Assembly: GCA_964625865.1 (NCBI GenBank)
Contig: CAZVEV010000009.1
Location: 1-48,561 of the forward strand
Source: CAZVEV01 sp964625865
GTDB taxonomy: Bacteria > Planctomycetota > Phycisphaerae > SM23-33
DNA: 48,561 bases
Reading direction: 5' to 3'
This document shows, one piece after another, positions 24,600 through 32,489 of the stretch. Within the stretch, counting starts at the first letter, position 1. The number at the start of each line of letters is the position of its first letter. Both the position numbers and the translations under genes were made by a program. A model generated the notes under the pieces. It did no database searches. It saw only the letters and a program-made list of their open reading frames with translations, and had not been told where the DNA came from.

Positions 24600-25059
24600 T
24601 GGTATCTCCTTCCTCCTTCGGGGTTGTCTTGTTGGTTGTCTTCTTCGTCTTCTTGGTCTTCTTGCTCTCCCGGATCGCCCGGCGCAGTTCGCCCTCGATG
24701 AATCGCCGGTACAGCGGCAGCCCGCCCACATCACGGGCCACGGCAACCAGTTCAGGCGACGGATCGTAGCCACATGCACCGGCCTGCTTCAGCCGGTCGA
24801 AATGCACAGCCTGCTGGTCAGTGCCCACGCCGATCAGGACGTGAATCGTCCGGTCAACGGTCGTGTCCTGGGCCAGCCGGATCAACGCTGTCCAGATGTT
24901 GTCGCGATCTTTGGTGAACACATCCGGCAGCGTGTAGCCGTTGCGATTCGTCTTGGGGCCGGTACGCTTTTTAGGTGGTCCGACCGGTGTGCCGGACTCT
25001 GCCGCGATGTGCGGTTTGTTGGGTCTGGTCAGGGTTGTTTCCCATCGCTTTTCTGTCAT
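24592..25059 (-). CDS. Hypothetical element protein
   Basis: The protein has 155 residues. A basic N-terminus (PPKKRTGPKTNRNGYTLPD) is followed by a helical middle (DNIWTALIRLAQDTTVDRTIHVLIGVGT) and a Lys/Thr-rich tail (KKTKKTKKTTNKTT). DNA or nucleoprotein contact is possible from the basic ends. Not recognised. Coupled to the next gene. Confidence 0.55.
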   Translation of the reverse strand: MTEKRWETTLTRPNKPHIAAESGTPVGPPKKRTGPKTNRNGYTLPDVFTKDRDNIWTALIRLAQDTTVDRTIHVLIGVGTDQQAVHFDRLKQAGACGYDPSPELVAVARDVGGLPLYRRFIEGELRRAIRESKKTKKTKKTTNKTTPKEEGDTNG

Positions 25060-25083
25060 GTCATTCCCTCGCTGTTGTGGGCC

Positions 25084-25335
25084 TCATCGGCCCGTGTCTG
25101 CTTGTTGGTCTTGGTTCCTGTACGGGTGCAGCGGGCAGCCCACGTCGTCGCATCCGGCCGCGCCGTCCGGCCACCACCCGACGCACTCGGCACACATGGA
25201 CCGGATGGCCGCGTGCGGGTCTTTGCCCTTCATGGCCTGTCTGTACTCGTCGTGCAGTTCGACCGGCATGATGGACAGCCGGGCCTGCATGGCTGCTTTC
25301 TTGGTCATCCGGCTGGTTGTCCGACTGGTCATCAT
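25084..25335 (-). CDS. Small Cys-rich phage-type protein
   Basis: The protein has 83 residues. The segment AIRSMCAECVGWW, then CDDVGCPLHPYR, matches a widespread family of short phage and plasmid proteins with a C-x2-C...C-x4-CPLxPYR zinc-binding pattern; their role is not known. AGGAGG lies before the ATG pair at 25335/25332. Confidence 0.65.
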   Translation of the reverse strand: MMTSRTTSRMTKKAAMQARLSIMPVELHDEYRQAMKGKDPHAAIRSMCAECVGWWPDGAAGCDDVGCPLHPYRNQDQQADTGR

Positions 25336-25446
25336 CCTGCGATCCTCCTGTGTTGGCTCTGAGTCGTTGGCCGTTCACAATGGCCGGATGTACCGGCGAT
25401 GGTGCGTGAATCGCTGAGACGCCGTCCTCGCGTGTCCTCACAGCTG

Positions 25447-26052
25447 TCAGTCATCGTACAGTCCAGTCACCCCGTCCTTCATTTCATCGAATGTCACGTC
25501 AGCATACATGTTGGCCGTTGTCGCTGGGCTGGCATGGCCTAACTGCTTCTGGACCTGACGCAGATTCTTGGTCTTGGCCAGCAGGTGGGTGGCCAGCGTG
25601 TGCCTTGCGCAGTGAATGCTCAACTCACGCGGCAGATCAGCATCGGCCACGGCACGCTTCCACGTCTGCTGAAGCCCTGCGGCCGTCAGCGGCCCACGCT
25701 TGCCAACGAACAGCGGTGCGTTCTTGCCGGTGGGCTGGCCCACGGTCTGCTTCCACTCGATGAACTCCCGCAGGTGTTCGGCAAGGTCCGGCCCGATGGC
25801 CAGCGTCTCAGGCTTGCTGTTCTTCCGCTTCAGCCGGGTGACCTTCAGACTGGACTGCTTCAGGTTCACATCGCCCACCTTCAGGGCTGCGATCTCGCTG
25901 ACACGCAGGCCGGTGGACATGGCCACATCGACCAGCGCCCAGCGTACGGGGCCGGTCACCCGGCCACGCTTCAGATCACGCACGGCACGGTTCTCTGTCA
26001 TCGCCCTGAGCAGTTTCACTTCACGCTGGTCCATGTATCGCTGTCTGTCCAT
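25447..26052 (-). CDS. Compact tyrosine recombinase (XerC/D-like catalytic domain)
   Basis: The protein has 201 residues. The catalytic set is complete: Arg50 (TGLRVSEI), His147 and Arg150 (HCARHT), His173 (GHAS) and Tyr183 (NMYADV). The N-terminal core-binding SAM-like domain of ordinary integrases is almost absent (~30 residues). It may resolve multimers of the circular form or be a remnant. It is not at an element end, so the serine enzyme is the likely integrase. ATG 26052 has AGGAG upstream. Confidence 0.88.
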   Translation of the reverse strand: MDRQRYMDQREVKLLRAMTENRAVRDLKRGRVTGPVRWALVDVAMSTGLRVSEIAALKVGDVNLKQSSLKVTRLKRKNSKPETLAIGPDLAEHLREFIEWKQTVGQPTGKNAPLFVGKRGPLTAAGLQQTWKRAVADADLPRELSIHCARHTLATHLLAKTKNLRQVQKQLGHASPATTANMYADVTFDEMKDGVTGLYDD

Positions 26053-26168
26053 GTCTGTGCTCCTGTATTCATCATGTTTCATTCACGATTCACCGTATTA
26101 TAACGGCCAAGAGCCCTTCAGACAACAGGTATTCATCAGATTTCTATAATTTCCTTCTGAATAACTCA

Positions 26169-27326
26169 TCAGCATTTCTTCCATGCACGCCTGCTGCCGA
26201 AGACTTCACCGTCCTCATGAGACAAAAAGCCCTTGTTGAACTCCGCGATCCGCTGCTGATCACGTTCAGACTGCGTCATGGGTGGCACGTCCACAGGCTC
26301 GGGCGGGTCCGGCCAGCTTCTGCCCTTCAACATTTTGGCCGCTGATCCTGCCGTGACCTCCACGACGGTCATCATGCCGTCCAGATCAGCCGGGCTGTAC
26401 CCGTCCAACTGTCTCCAGCGGTTGCCGCCACCGTTGCTGATGCCCCACAGCTGGCCATCGTTGGGATGGCTGGTCAGCAGTTCATCGTCAGAACCGTCAT
26501 AGAACCATTTCCGCTGCGGCACGGTGGATTGGACCTTTTCCGGCCGCTGGTCGCTGAGAGCCGATACTCTGGCCGTCCTGGGCGATGCTGTGGCCTGTGT
26601 GTCCGGCAGGGCAGGCTGCTGGTCTGGCTGCTGGTCTGATTGGGCTGCACGATGTTGTACTGTGGGCACGGCGCTGATGATCTGGACGCCATTGCCTTCA
26701 CCTTGGGCACTGGTCAGGTTCAGCAGGCTGGACAACAGATGCTCCGGCTGTTTCACGCCAAGGATCACCTTCTCCAGTTTGCTTTTGGACAAGCCCAGAA
26801 TTGTATCGCACAGCCGTTTTCGCAGGAGTTCGGCACCGGCACCCAGTTCCCCCGCCAAGTCTGACACAGGCGGCGTGTTCGCCCCCGCTGGGGGCCTTCC
26901 TGGGTTGCCCTTCCGAAAGCGTCCGGTCTTATCGTGGTACGTATCAAGCACGTTAGCGTCGTCATCGTCGGCGGCATCTTCACCGGGTGCTGGTGTGACA
27001 TCCGGCAGTTCGTTAAAGGCAGCATCTTTTTTATCATCAGAGCCAACCGTAACCGGGAGCGTTTCATGGGCCGAATTCTCAACCGGTTCTGTCACCGGTT
27101 CAACAGCCGGTTCAACAGCAGGATCACCGGAAGGATCAGGGGCAGGATCACCAACAGCACTTGTAACGATTTCAAGTGAGCCATCAGGTTCAACAGGCCG
27201 TTCAACAGACCGGTCATGTTCTTGGATAGCATCATGGGCTTCATTGTCGTCCGGTACCCTTCTGCGTCTTCGCGTTTTAGGTGTTGCCACTATGGCCCGC
27301 CTTCTTCTTTTGCTTTCATCTGTCAC
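26169..27326 (-). CDS. DUF5681-like hypothetical protein with acidic linker
   Basis: The protein has 385 residues from GTG 27326 (AAGGG upstream). The frame opens to an ATG at 27494, but the added part is a repeat-encoded His-Asp tract. An Arg-rich start (SKRRRRAIV, TRRRRR) is followed by an acidic Pro/Val/Glu linker (~40-130). DKTGRFRKGNPGRPPAG resembles the short DUF5681 motif often found near phage terminase or replication genes. Then come a helical region (LSKSKLEKVILGV) and a Gln-rich linker. Function unknown. Confidence 0.6.
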   Translation of the reverse strand: MTDESKRRRRAIVATPKTRRRRRVPDDNEAHDAIQEHDRSVERPVEPDGSLEIVTSAVGDPAPDPSGDPAVEPAVEPVTEPVENSAHETLPVTVGSDDKKDAAFNELPDVTPAPGEDAADDDDANVLDTYHDKTGRFRKGNPGRPPAGANTPPVSDLAGELGAGAELLRKRLCDTILGLSKSKLEKVILGVKQPEHLLSSLLNLTSAQGEGNGVQIISAVPTVQHRAAQSDQQPDQQPALPDTQATASPRTARVSALSDQRPEKVQSTVPQRKWFYDGSDDELLTSHPNDGQLWGISNGGGNRWRQLDGYSPADLDGMMTVVEVTAGSAAKMLKGRSWPDPPEPVDVPPMTQSERDQQRIAEFNKGFLSHEDGEVFGSRRAWKKC

Positions 27327-27853
27327 GAGCCGGTCCCTTCTGCTGTCATGTCTATCATGGGCCTCATGTCTATCATGGGCCTCATGCCTATCATGTCTAT
27401 CATGTCTATCATGCCTGCCACCTAAATGGGCAACAGAAGGCAAGAAGAAAGTGCGGTAGCAAGAAGGGGAATGCAAGGGCCGGAACGTTTTCATTCTCCT
27501 TCTTGATCATCATTCTTCTTTTCATTCTCATTCTTATTATCCAAAAACGTGCAAAAACTTTTTGCAGGCTTTTGGAGGTTTTTCTTGGGTCATGGGCCGC
27601 ATAGTCAACAGGTGGGTGTGGACCGGCCGCTGGTCCGGCCTGCCTGACCTAAATATCTCCAAAATGTTTTGGATCATGGGCCTCATGCCTGCACCACCGG
27701 CTGGCTCCTTGCGGTCCTCATCTTCAGCCATCCCATACCATCGCGGGCGGCTTGCAGGAAATCGGCCCGTAGTTCTCTGGTGGACTGTTTGTGGTCTGCT
27801 TTCACAAGGTGCGGCAAATGGCCCGTTTGTATGCCGCTGCTCTTGTGTCTCGC
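27327..27853. other. Probably non-coding spacer in the element operon
   Basis: No gene is convincing here. It contains tandem CATGTCTATCATGGGCCT-type repeats (about 27350-27420), a pyrimidine-rich tract around 27485-27540, and a perfect palindrome TGCAAAAACTTTTTGCA at 27550-27566 that could be an operator or attenuator. The frame 26169-27494 could extend into it. Confidence 0.45.
27350..27420. repeat. Short tandem repeats built on TCATGTCTA/TCATGGGCC units
   Basis: 9-bp units of the type TCATGTCTA and TCATGGGCC recur about seven times. Read on the minus strand in the frame of the DUF5681-like gene they give HDR/HEA triplets. If translated, this is a metal-binding-like His/Asp tract; if not, it is leader DNA. 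Confidence 0.55.
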
Positions 27854-28897
27854 TCAATGTGTTTCCTGTGCGGCTTGCATGCAGATCAGGGCAGCGGCCG
27901 GTAGCTGCCGGGGCATGATCATCTCGCTGCCTATGCAGCCTTCGTTCTCGTCGTGTATGACGACCTTCAGCAGCCATTGCCACATTGCATGGAAGGCCGC
28001 ATAGGGCTTGTGGGCCATATTCAAATTCTTGGACTTCATCCGGTCCCAATTGGGATTGATGATTTCAATGTATGCCTTTTCAATGGCTTTAATGCCTTCG
28101 TTCTCACTGACCACCAGAACGTCTTCGTGCTCTTTCAGTTTGGACCAGTATCGGTCGTAGGCTGCGTCCCGGTCTTCCTGTGCCTTGGCATGCTCAGCGT
28201 CTGTCTCGGCGTCCAGCATGGCACGATACCGTTCCCGGCGATCTATGGGCTTCTTAGGTTCAGGATCAGGGGCAGGATCAGGGGCAGGTTGCACGTCTGC
28301 GTCGGACACATCAGGTGTAATTGATACATGTGCGTCAGCCACGTCAGCCGGTTCAGGATCAGGATCAGGATCAGGATCAGCGTCGTCCTTCGCCTTGATT
28401 TTGCTTTTGGGGTTGGCCTTCGGCTTTTTGGAGCCGCGTTTGTCCGGCTCGTCAAGGCGAGCATAGAACGCATCGCTGCTTTCATACCCGCAGGTGTTGT
28501 AGTAGGCAGTGAAGATCGAGTCCGGCAGGGCTGAACGATTCAGACGCACGTCCTGCACCATGCCCTTGGTCACCGTGACCAGTCCATCGTCGTCATGGTG
28601 GCGTCCGGCCATCCACTCACGCCAGTTAAGCAGCAGCACGTGCGTGCCTTCCACGACGATCCGTCCGGCCTTGATCAGTCCGGCCTGCAACGTGGCCACC
28701 TCATCATACGGACAACCCACACCATCGGCGGTCACTGCCGGATGCTCGGCCACGATGCCTGCCCGGTTGTGCGGGCTGATGTAGTAGTACACCAGCAGTG
28801 CCCGCTCCTCGCGGGTCAGGCAAAGATACCTGCGGTCGGTGGTGAATATGTTGTCAATCATCTTAAATCCGCGTCTGTGATCTTTCGTCTGGGCCAT
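27854..28897 (-). CDS. Replication-initiator-like protein with N-terminal winged helix
   Basis: The protein has 347 residues. The N-terminus RRGFKMIDNIFTTDRRYLCL, with REERALLVYYYISPH and a helix-turn-helix-like stretch around residues 60-90, resembles phage replisome-organiser proteins. A long acidic Asp/Pro repeat (DPDPDPDPEP) links to a C-terminal helical domain (AYDRYWSKLKEHED, AHKPYAAFHAMWQWLLKVV). It would load replication proteins at an element origin. The ATG at 28897 has GAGGAGG eight bases upstream. The assignment is tentative. Confidence 0.55.
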   Translation of the reverse strand: MAQTKDHRRGFKMIDNIFTTDRRYLCLTREERALLVYYYISPHNRAGIVAEHPAVTADGVGCPYDEVATLQAGLIKAGRIVVEGTHVLLLNWREWMAGRHHDDDGLVTVTKGMVQDVRLNRSALPDSIFTAYYNTCGYESSDAFYARLDEPDKRGSKKPKANPKSKIKAKDDADPDPDPDPEPADVADAHVSITPDVSDADVQPAPDPAPDPEPKKPIDRRERYRAMLDAETDAEHAKAQEDRDAAYDRYWSKLKEHEDVLVVSENEGIKAIEKAYIEIINPNWDRMKSKNLNMAHKPYAAFHAMWQWLLKVVIHDENEGCIGSEMIMPRQLPAAALICMQAAQETH

Positions 28898-29063
28898 GTT
28901 GTTACCCTCCTCTGGGTAGGTAATCTGGGCGACGTGAGGACGGGTGCCAGAGGACACCCGCCACCCTCACGCCATTGCATACCGCAAAGCAGACTGGCCG
29001 GTCTGCTGCCCTGTTTGTTGCCCCGGCACGCCGCCGGGATCATGTTTTTAGGTTCGTGCGTCA

Positions 29064-29276
29064 TCAGTCGTCATCGTCAGGTCCGTCCACAGCCTCGCCC
29101 GTCTTGATCCACCGGGTCAGCAGTTCGTCGGCCTGCATGATCCAGCTGCACACCAGACGGCCAGCGTCCTGATCACCAGCGTCGAACAGCCGGTCGCGAT
29201 GCTGCATCAGGACGGTACGAAGGTTCGTCATCGTCACCGCAGATTCGCCATTGGTAGACGTCTGCTTTGTGGCCAT
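29064..29276 (-). CDS. Small hypothetical element protein
   Basis: The protein has 70 residues, mostly helical: TMTNLRTVLMQHRDRLFDAG and SWIMQADELLTRWI, ending in a run of Asp. Not recognised. The ATG at 29276 overlaps the upstream stop as TGATG and has GGAGG eight bases before it. Confidence 0.5.
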   Translation of the reverse strand: MATKQTSTNGESAVTMTNLRTVLMQHRDRLFDAGDQDAGRLVCSWIMQADELLTRWIKTGEAVDGPDDDD

Positions 29277-29557
29277 CACATCCACCTCCGAGCGTAGCCC
29301 GGTTCACCGGGACAAGGAGGCGAAGGTTCGCCGGTCTGTCCCGGCTCGGCCACAGCGTAGTAGCCGATGGGCAATTTAGGTTTGTCTTCGTCGTCGGCGA
29401 TGGCATATGCCGCCAGCGGATCATCCAAATCGTCCGGATGATCCAGCTGTTCAGCCAGTCGTGCCTTGGCTTCAAGAACATCGGCTCGGTCACGCCACTG
29501 TTGCGCCGCCATGCGGCAAAGTCGCGATGCTTCACGCAATCTGTCTTGGTTGGTCAT
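29276..29557 (-). CDS. Small hypothetical element protein
   Basis: The protein has 93 residues. An N-terminal helix (REASRLCRMAAQQWRDRADVLEAK) is followed by an acidic stretch and a Pro/Gly-rich end (GEPSPPCPGEPGYARRWM). Not recognised. The start is the second of two adjacent ATGs, with GGAGG six bases away. Confidence 0.5.
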   Translation of the reverse strand: MTNQDRLREASRLCRMAAQQWRDRADVLEAKARLAEQLDHPDDLDDPLAAYAIADDEDKPKLPIGYYAVAEPGQTGEPSPPCPGEPGYARRWM

Positions 29558-29658
29558 CATTCACCTCCGGCGGTCTGTGGAGTGGCGTGGCCGGGGCTCA
29601 AGGGGGAGTCGAACTTGAATTCATGAGACACCCGGCCAGCCACACACAGGAAGGAGCG

Positions 29659-29952
29659 TCATCCGGTCGGGTACAGATCGTCCAACTCGCTCTCGCACGT
29701 CGTGACCACCGCCAAACAGGCGGCACTGATAATCGCAGCCGTCAAAGTCCCTGCATCGCGTCGTGTGATGTAGGTGGTCACATCGCCATGATCGCCCGCG
29801 AACTGGGTCAGATAGCCCTCGATCTCGGGGCTGGGTTGTCGGCCATTCCATCCGCGCTCGCAGTCGTCAGCAATCGCCTGACACCTCGAAGCAGCCCGCT
29901 TCAGATCGTCAGCCCTGCCGGGGTTTGTTGCTACACCGTATCGAACTTTCAT
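29659..29952 (-). CDS. Small hypothetical element protein
   Basis: The protein has 97 residues, helical, with a Cys/Asp-rich core (DDLKRAASRCQAIADDCERGW). Not recognised. The ATG at 29952 overlaps the stop of the 47-residue frame upstream as ATGA, so the pair is coupled. Confidence 0.5.
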   Translation of the reverse strand: MKVRYGVATNPGRADDLKRAASRCQAIADDCERGWNGRQPSPEIEGYLTQFAGDHGDVTTYITRRDAGTLTAAIISAACLAVVTTCESELDDLYPTG

Positions 29953-30092
29953 GTCTTGTCCTCCAAGGCAGCATCGCCGCCCGTGTTGTGGGCCGATCTG
30001 GCCCGTCGTCGTTGTCGTTCGTGCCACAGCCGGATCGCACGGTCAGCGGCCTTCTTGGCGATGGTTTCAATCTGTTGCTCTTCAGGGATCAT
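29949..30092 (-). CDS. Hidden 47-residue protein linking two coupled genes
   Basis: The 48-codon frame starts MIPEEQQIETIAKKAADRAI and ends GGDAALEDKT. Its ATG overlaps the stop of the upstream gene (ATGA), and its stop overlaps the start of the downstream gene (ATGA). That double four-base overlap is unlikely by chance and fills what would otherwise be the only gap in the chain. It is one charged, amphipathic helix. No family recognised. Confidence 0.6.
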   Translation of the reverse strand: MIPEEQQIETIAKKAADRAIRLWHERQRRRARSAHNTGGDAALEDKT

Positions 30093-30283
30093 TCCGGCAC
30101 CCGTTCAATCATCGCCCCAAGGACCGGATGCACCTCCTCAAGCATGCGTGCATCACGTTCACTGACCCTGAATGGACCAGTCGTCGAGTCGTGTATTTCA
30201 CCAAGGCGGTCGCGCCAATAGGCGTTGCCGATCATCCGGACCAGCACGCCGGGAATCAGTCTGCTCACATCAGGTTTCGTCAT
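30089..30283 (-). CDS. Small hypothetical element protein
   Basis: The protein has 64 residues with a mixed alpha/beta look (IPGVLVRMIGNAYWRDRLGEI, RDARMLEEVHPVLGAMIE). Not recognised. Its ATG overlaps the stop of the first operon gene as ATGA and its stop overlaps the next start. Confidence 0.5.
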   Translation of the reverse strand: MTKPDVSRLIPGVLVRMIGNAYWRDRLGEIHDSTTGPFRVSERDARMLEEVHPVLGAMIERVPE

Positions 30284-31320
30284 CTTGTTGCTCCTGTAGG
30301 ATAGATTTCACTGTGTATCTCGTTGCCGACATGCCGGTCGGCAGCTTCGTGATAACGTCGTGCGGCCTGCCTTGCGTCTTCTCTTTTGGTTTTCTGGTCA
30401 GGGGCCGCGTCCCGCACTGCTTGCTCATATTCAGCATCTGCGCGCCGGGCCAGCTTGCGCAACGCCTTGCCGTTGGGTGTCCCTCGGAACAGTGCGACCG
30501 CACGTTTGTGATCTGCTGCCCACCGTGCGAAGCGTTGCTTTTCCTCGGCGGCTGCATCCACCGGCGGCACCTCGCCCTTGTCGCGCAGACGTTGAGCCTC
30601 GACAGCTTCGTCCCACTCGGCCATGCCCCGGCTGGCAGTCGAGACGATGAAGTTCAGCTTGTCGAATGTGTCCTGTGATGTGAAGGCGGCAAGGCGGCAG
30701 AACAAGGGGCTGGCCAGCGTGTGGCCCGGCAGGTTGGCGGCATCACGGTCAAACGCTTCCACCTTGTCCACCGTCTGACGGACGGTCTTGAGCGCGGCGA
30801 CCAGACCGGACACAGCGTCGTGCATCTCGGAGTCGATGGCCTTCCCGTCCTCGAGCAGCTGACGGCCAGCGACCAACGACTCGGCCATCTTCTTGAAGAA
30901 TCGCACCAGCACGGCAGGTGCGGCTTCGTAGTCCAGCCGCGCGTCCTCCAGTTCAGCTTCAAGGCGTTCCAGTTCCCGGGTGGCTTCGCATTTCTCGTAG
31001 CGACCAGTTCGGCCCGGCCCCGGCGGCAGCTCAAACCTCGCAGCACGGGCAGCTTCGCGGTTTTTGATCTGTGCTTCTTCAAGCTGCGGCCGCGAAGCAA
31101 CCAGCGACCGGACCAGTGCCGGGTATCTTGATCGCAGGGCGATCTGGTCAGCAGTCCGCGGATCGGCCAGTAGGTGTTCGTGCGTCCACTCCGGCGTGCC
31201 GGAGTCCTTCAGTGCCTGTTGAATGACCTGCTGGCTGTCGTCAGCAGGCGCCCGCGTCAGCCGTTTCACCGGCTGCTTTGGGTCATCATCGGACGGGGTT
31301 GCTTTGGTGTGTTTTGCCAT
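30280..31320 (-). CDS. Coiled-coil hypothetical protein, first gene of the element operon
   Basis: The protein has 346 residues, highly charged and nearly all helical (ELERLEAELEDARLDYEAA, then KALRKLARRADAEYEQAV). No catalytic motif is seen. As the promoter-proximal gene it may be structural or regulatory; not recognised. ATG 31320 has GGAGG upstream; the longer frame to 31446 enters the leader. Confidence 0.55.
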   Translation of the reverse strand: MAKHTKATPSDDDPKQPVKRLTRAPADDSQQVIQQALKDSGTPEWTHEHLLADPRTADQIALRSRYPALVRSLVASRPQLEEAQIKNREAARAARFELPPGPGRTGRYEKCEATRELERLEAELEDARLDYEAAPAVLVRFFKKMAESLVAGRQLLEDGKAIDSEMHDAVSGLVAALKTVRQTVDKVEAFDRDAANLPGHTLASPLFCRLAAFTSQDTFDKLNFIVSTASRGMAEWDEAVEAQRLRDKGEVPPVDAAAEEKQRFARWAADHKRAVALFRGTPNGKALRKLARRADAEYEQAVRDAAPDQKTKREDARQAARRYHEAADRHVGNEIHSEIYPTGATR

Positions 31321-31603
31321 CGTGTTCTTCCTCCGAGCCTCCAAAAACCGTCGGCCTACATAAGTAATATAGCCCGGTGCCTGAAGTAAAACGGGCAACC
31401 ATTTCGCGACAATCTGAAAAAATGTTCTCGACACCGCATGGTTCATTCTACAAACGACGCTGGCCCCCTTTGGTGGGCCACATAAAACGACATGCCCCCG
31501 CCAGCCCGATTTGGACTGGCAGGGGCCTGTTAACGCCTGCCGCTTGGTCTACGCAGCAGCTTCGTGCAGGTATCGCACCCGTTCAGGCAGTTGGTCAGCA
31601 GGG
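31321..31603. other. Element right end: operon leader and circular-form recombinase 3' end
   Basis: Two AT-rich patches upstream of 31320 (TATATT at about 31365-31370, minus strand) may belong to a promoter. Hairpins lie at 31461-31480 (TGGCCC/GGGCCA) and 31495-31525 (CCCCCGCCAG/CTGGCAGGGG). On the minus strand 31549-31603 reads PADQLPERVRYLHEAAA and TAG in the recombinase frame once the ends are joined, and the hairpins follow as a likely terminator. Confidence 0.6.
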
Positions 31604-32233
31604 CATGTCATCCCACCCCTGCATCCAGACGAACCCCGCGATCTCGACCCCCTGACCCTTGTAGGCCGGGAAGTGCGTCTTGAGGTCGGCCAGGGCCCCA
31701 CGGACCTCCGCGAGCATCTGCGTGTAGTACGGGCCCGTCTTCCCGCCGCTGCCGGGCGGGCGGAAGTCCTTGTACAGGCTCTTGCCTCCCCAGGCCGTCT
31801 TGATCAGCAGGACCTGCTGGTCGAACAGGTCGCCCATCACGTGCCCGAACTGCAGTTCCGGACCGATGTGGTGCTTGCCTCCGTACCCGGTGTAGCCGAT
31901 GGTCAGGCCGCCCTTCTTCACGTCCCCCCGCGGCGTCTTGTGCCAGACCCACACGTCATCGCGCACCACCCACTTGCCGCCGGCGTCCTTCAGGTGCTTG
32001 TACATCGCCGCCCGGGGCGAGTGCTTCATCACGTGCTCCAACGTGCCCTTGCCGCCGTTGTAGTACTTCGGATGGTCCAGATCGACGACGCCCTGACCCT
32101 GCATGTTGGACTGGCCGGCCAGGATGAAGACCTTGACCGGGCGCGCGGGCCTCTTCGCCGCCGGCGCCGGGACGCTCAAGGCGAGCACCATTGTTGCCGT
32201 CAGGATACTGACACCTGCTATTGGCTGCTTCAT
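31595..32233 (-). pseudogene. N-terminal half of the interrupted SGNH esterase (sialate O-acetylesterase-like)
   Basis: 212 codons with a signal peptide (MKQPIAGVSILTATMVLALS) and the nucleophile block VFILAGQSNMQGQG. IGPELQFGHVMGDL and LLIKTAWGGKSLYKDFRPPG are typical of the SASA/DUF303 carbohydrate esterases that remove acetyl groups from sugars outside the cell. After MQGWDDM the frame runs into the element and stops three codons later. The catalytic His is on the other fragment at 18578-18934, so the gene is inactive while the element is integrated. Confidence 0.88.
31604..31624. other. attR, right attachment site
   Basis: CATGTC at 31604-31609 is the shared core. The following 15 bases are host esterase DNA and match the left-end copy at most positions. 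The esterase frame reads FVWMQGWDDM up to here, then leaves into element DNA and stops at TGA (31595-31597). Confidence 0.8.
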
Positions 32234-32377
32234 CTCGTGTTCCCATCTTCGTGCAAGGGCTTCTGCGCATCTGTGTGCTGACACGTGGTTGCTCCGCTTC
32301 GCTCCACAGCCCACGGCACCGGGCATTCTGACCGGCAGGGCCGTCCACATCAAGCGTGAACCGGCCGCCTTCGTTTG

Positions 32378-32406
32378 TTTGCGGACCGGCCGCCGGGGAG
32401 TATAAT
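32378..32406 (+). promoter_or_regulatory. Candidate promoter of the GH109-like gene
   Basis: A perfect TATAAT at 32401-32406 lies 84 bases before the start codon. The -35 box 17 bases upstream (TTTGCG) is poor. The divergent esterase starts at 32233. Confidence 0.45.
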
Positions 32407-32489
32407 GCGTCCTCCCGGTCTGCCGCGGGTGTGGGCTGGGCTACTATGAGAGAATCCCTTATCGCTGTCCCTTACGGAGTGTACCCATC

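Larger units (their letters stand above)
18929..31609. mobile_element. Integrative element (~12.7 kb) with serine recombinase, inserted in an esterase gene
   Basis: Both ends carry CATGTC (18929-18934 and 31604-31609) inside a 21-bp similarity (17 of 21 match). Removing the DNA between them rejoins one continuous SGNH-esterase reading frame through MQGWDDM. All genes inside point the same way (minus), overlap tightly, and look unlike the flanking host genes. The content is phage/plasmid-like: large serine recombinase, ParB-like protein, tyrosine recombinase, XkdF-like protease, replication-initiator-like protein and many unknown small genes. No terminase, portal or major capsid protein was recognised, so it may be a satellite, a defective prophage or an integrative plasmid. 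Confidence 0.9.

Noticed and set aside
27350..27420. CRISPR-like tandem repeats
   Set aside because: Units are 9 bases without unique spacers and no cas gene is present.
27537..28049. 170-codon minus-strand frame
   Set aside because: It mostly overlaps the replication-like gene in another frame and has no protein-like pattern or good ribosome site.
28858..29064. 68-codon minus-strand frame between element genes
   Set aside because: Its start overlaps the upstream stop, but the sequence (Arg/Pro/Cys mix), two short hairpins inside and a 40-base overlap with the next gene make it unconvincing.
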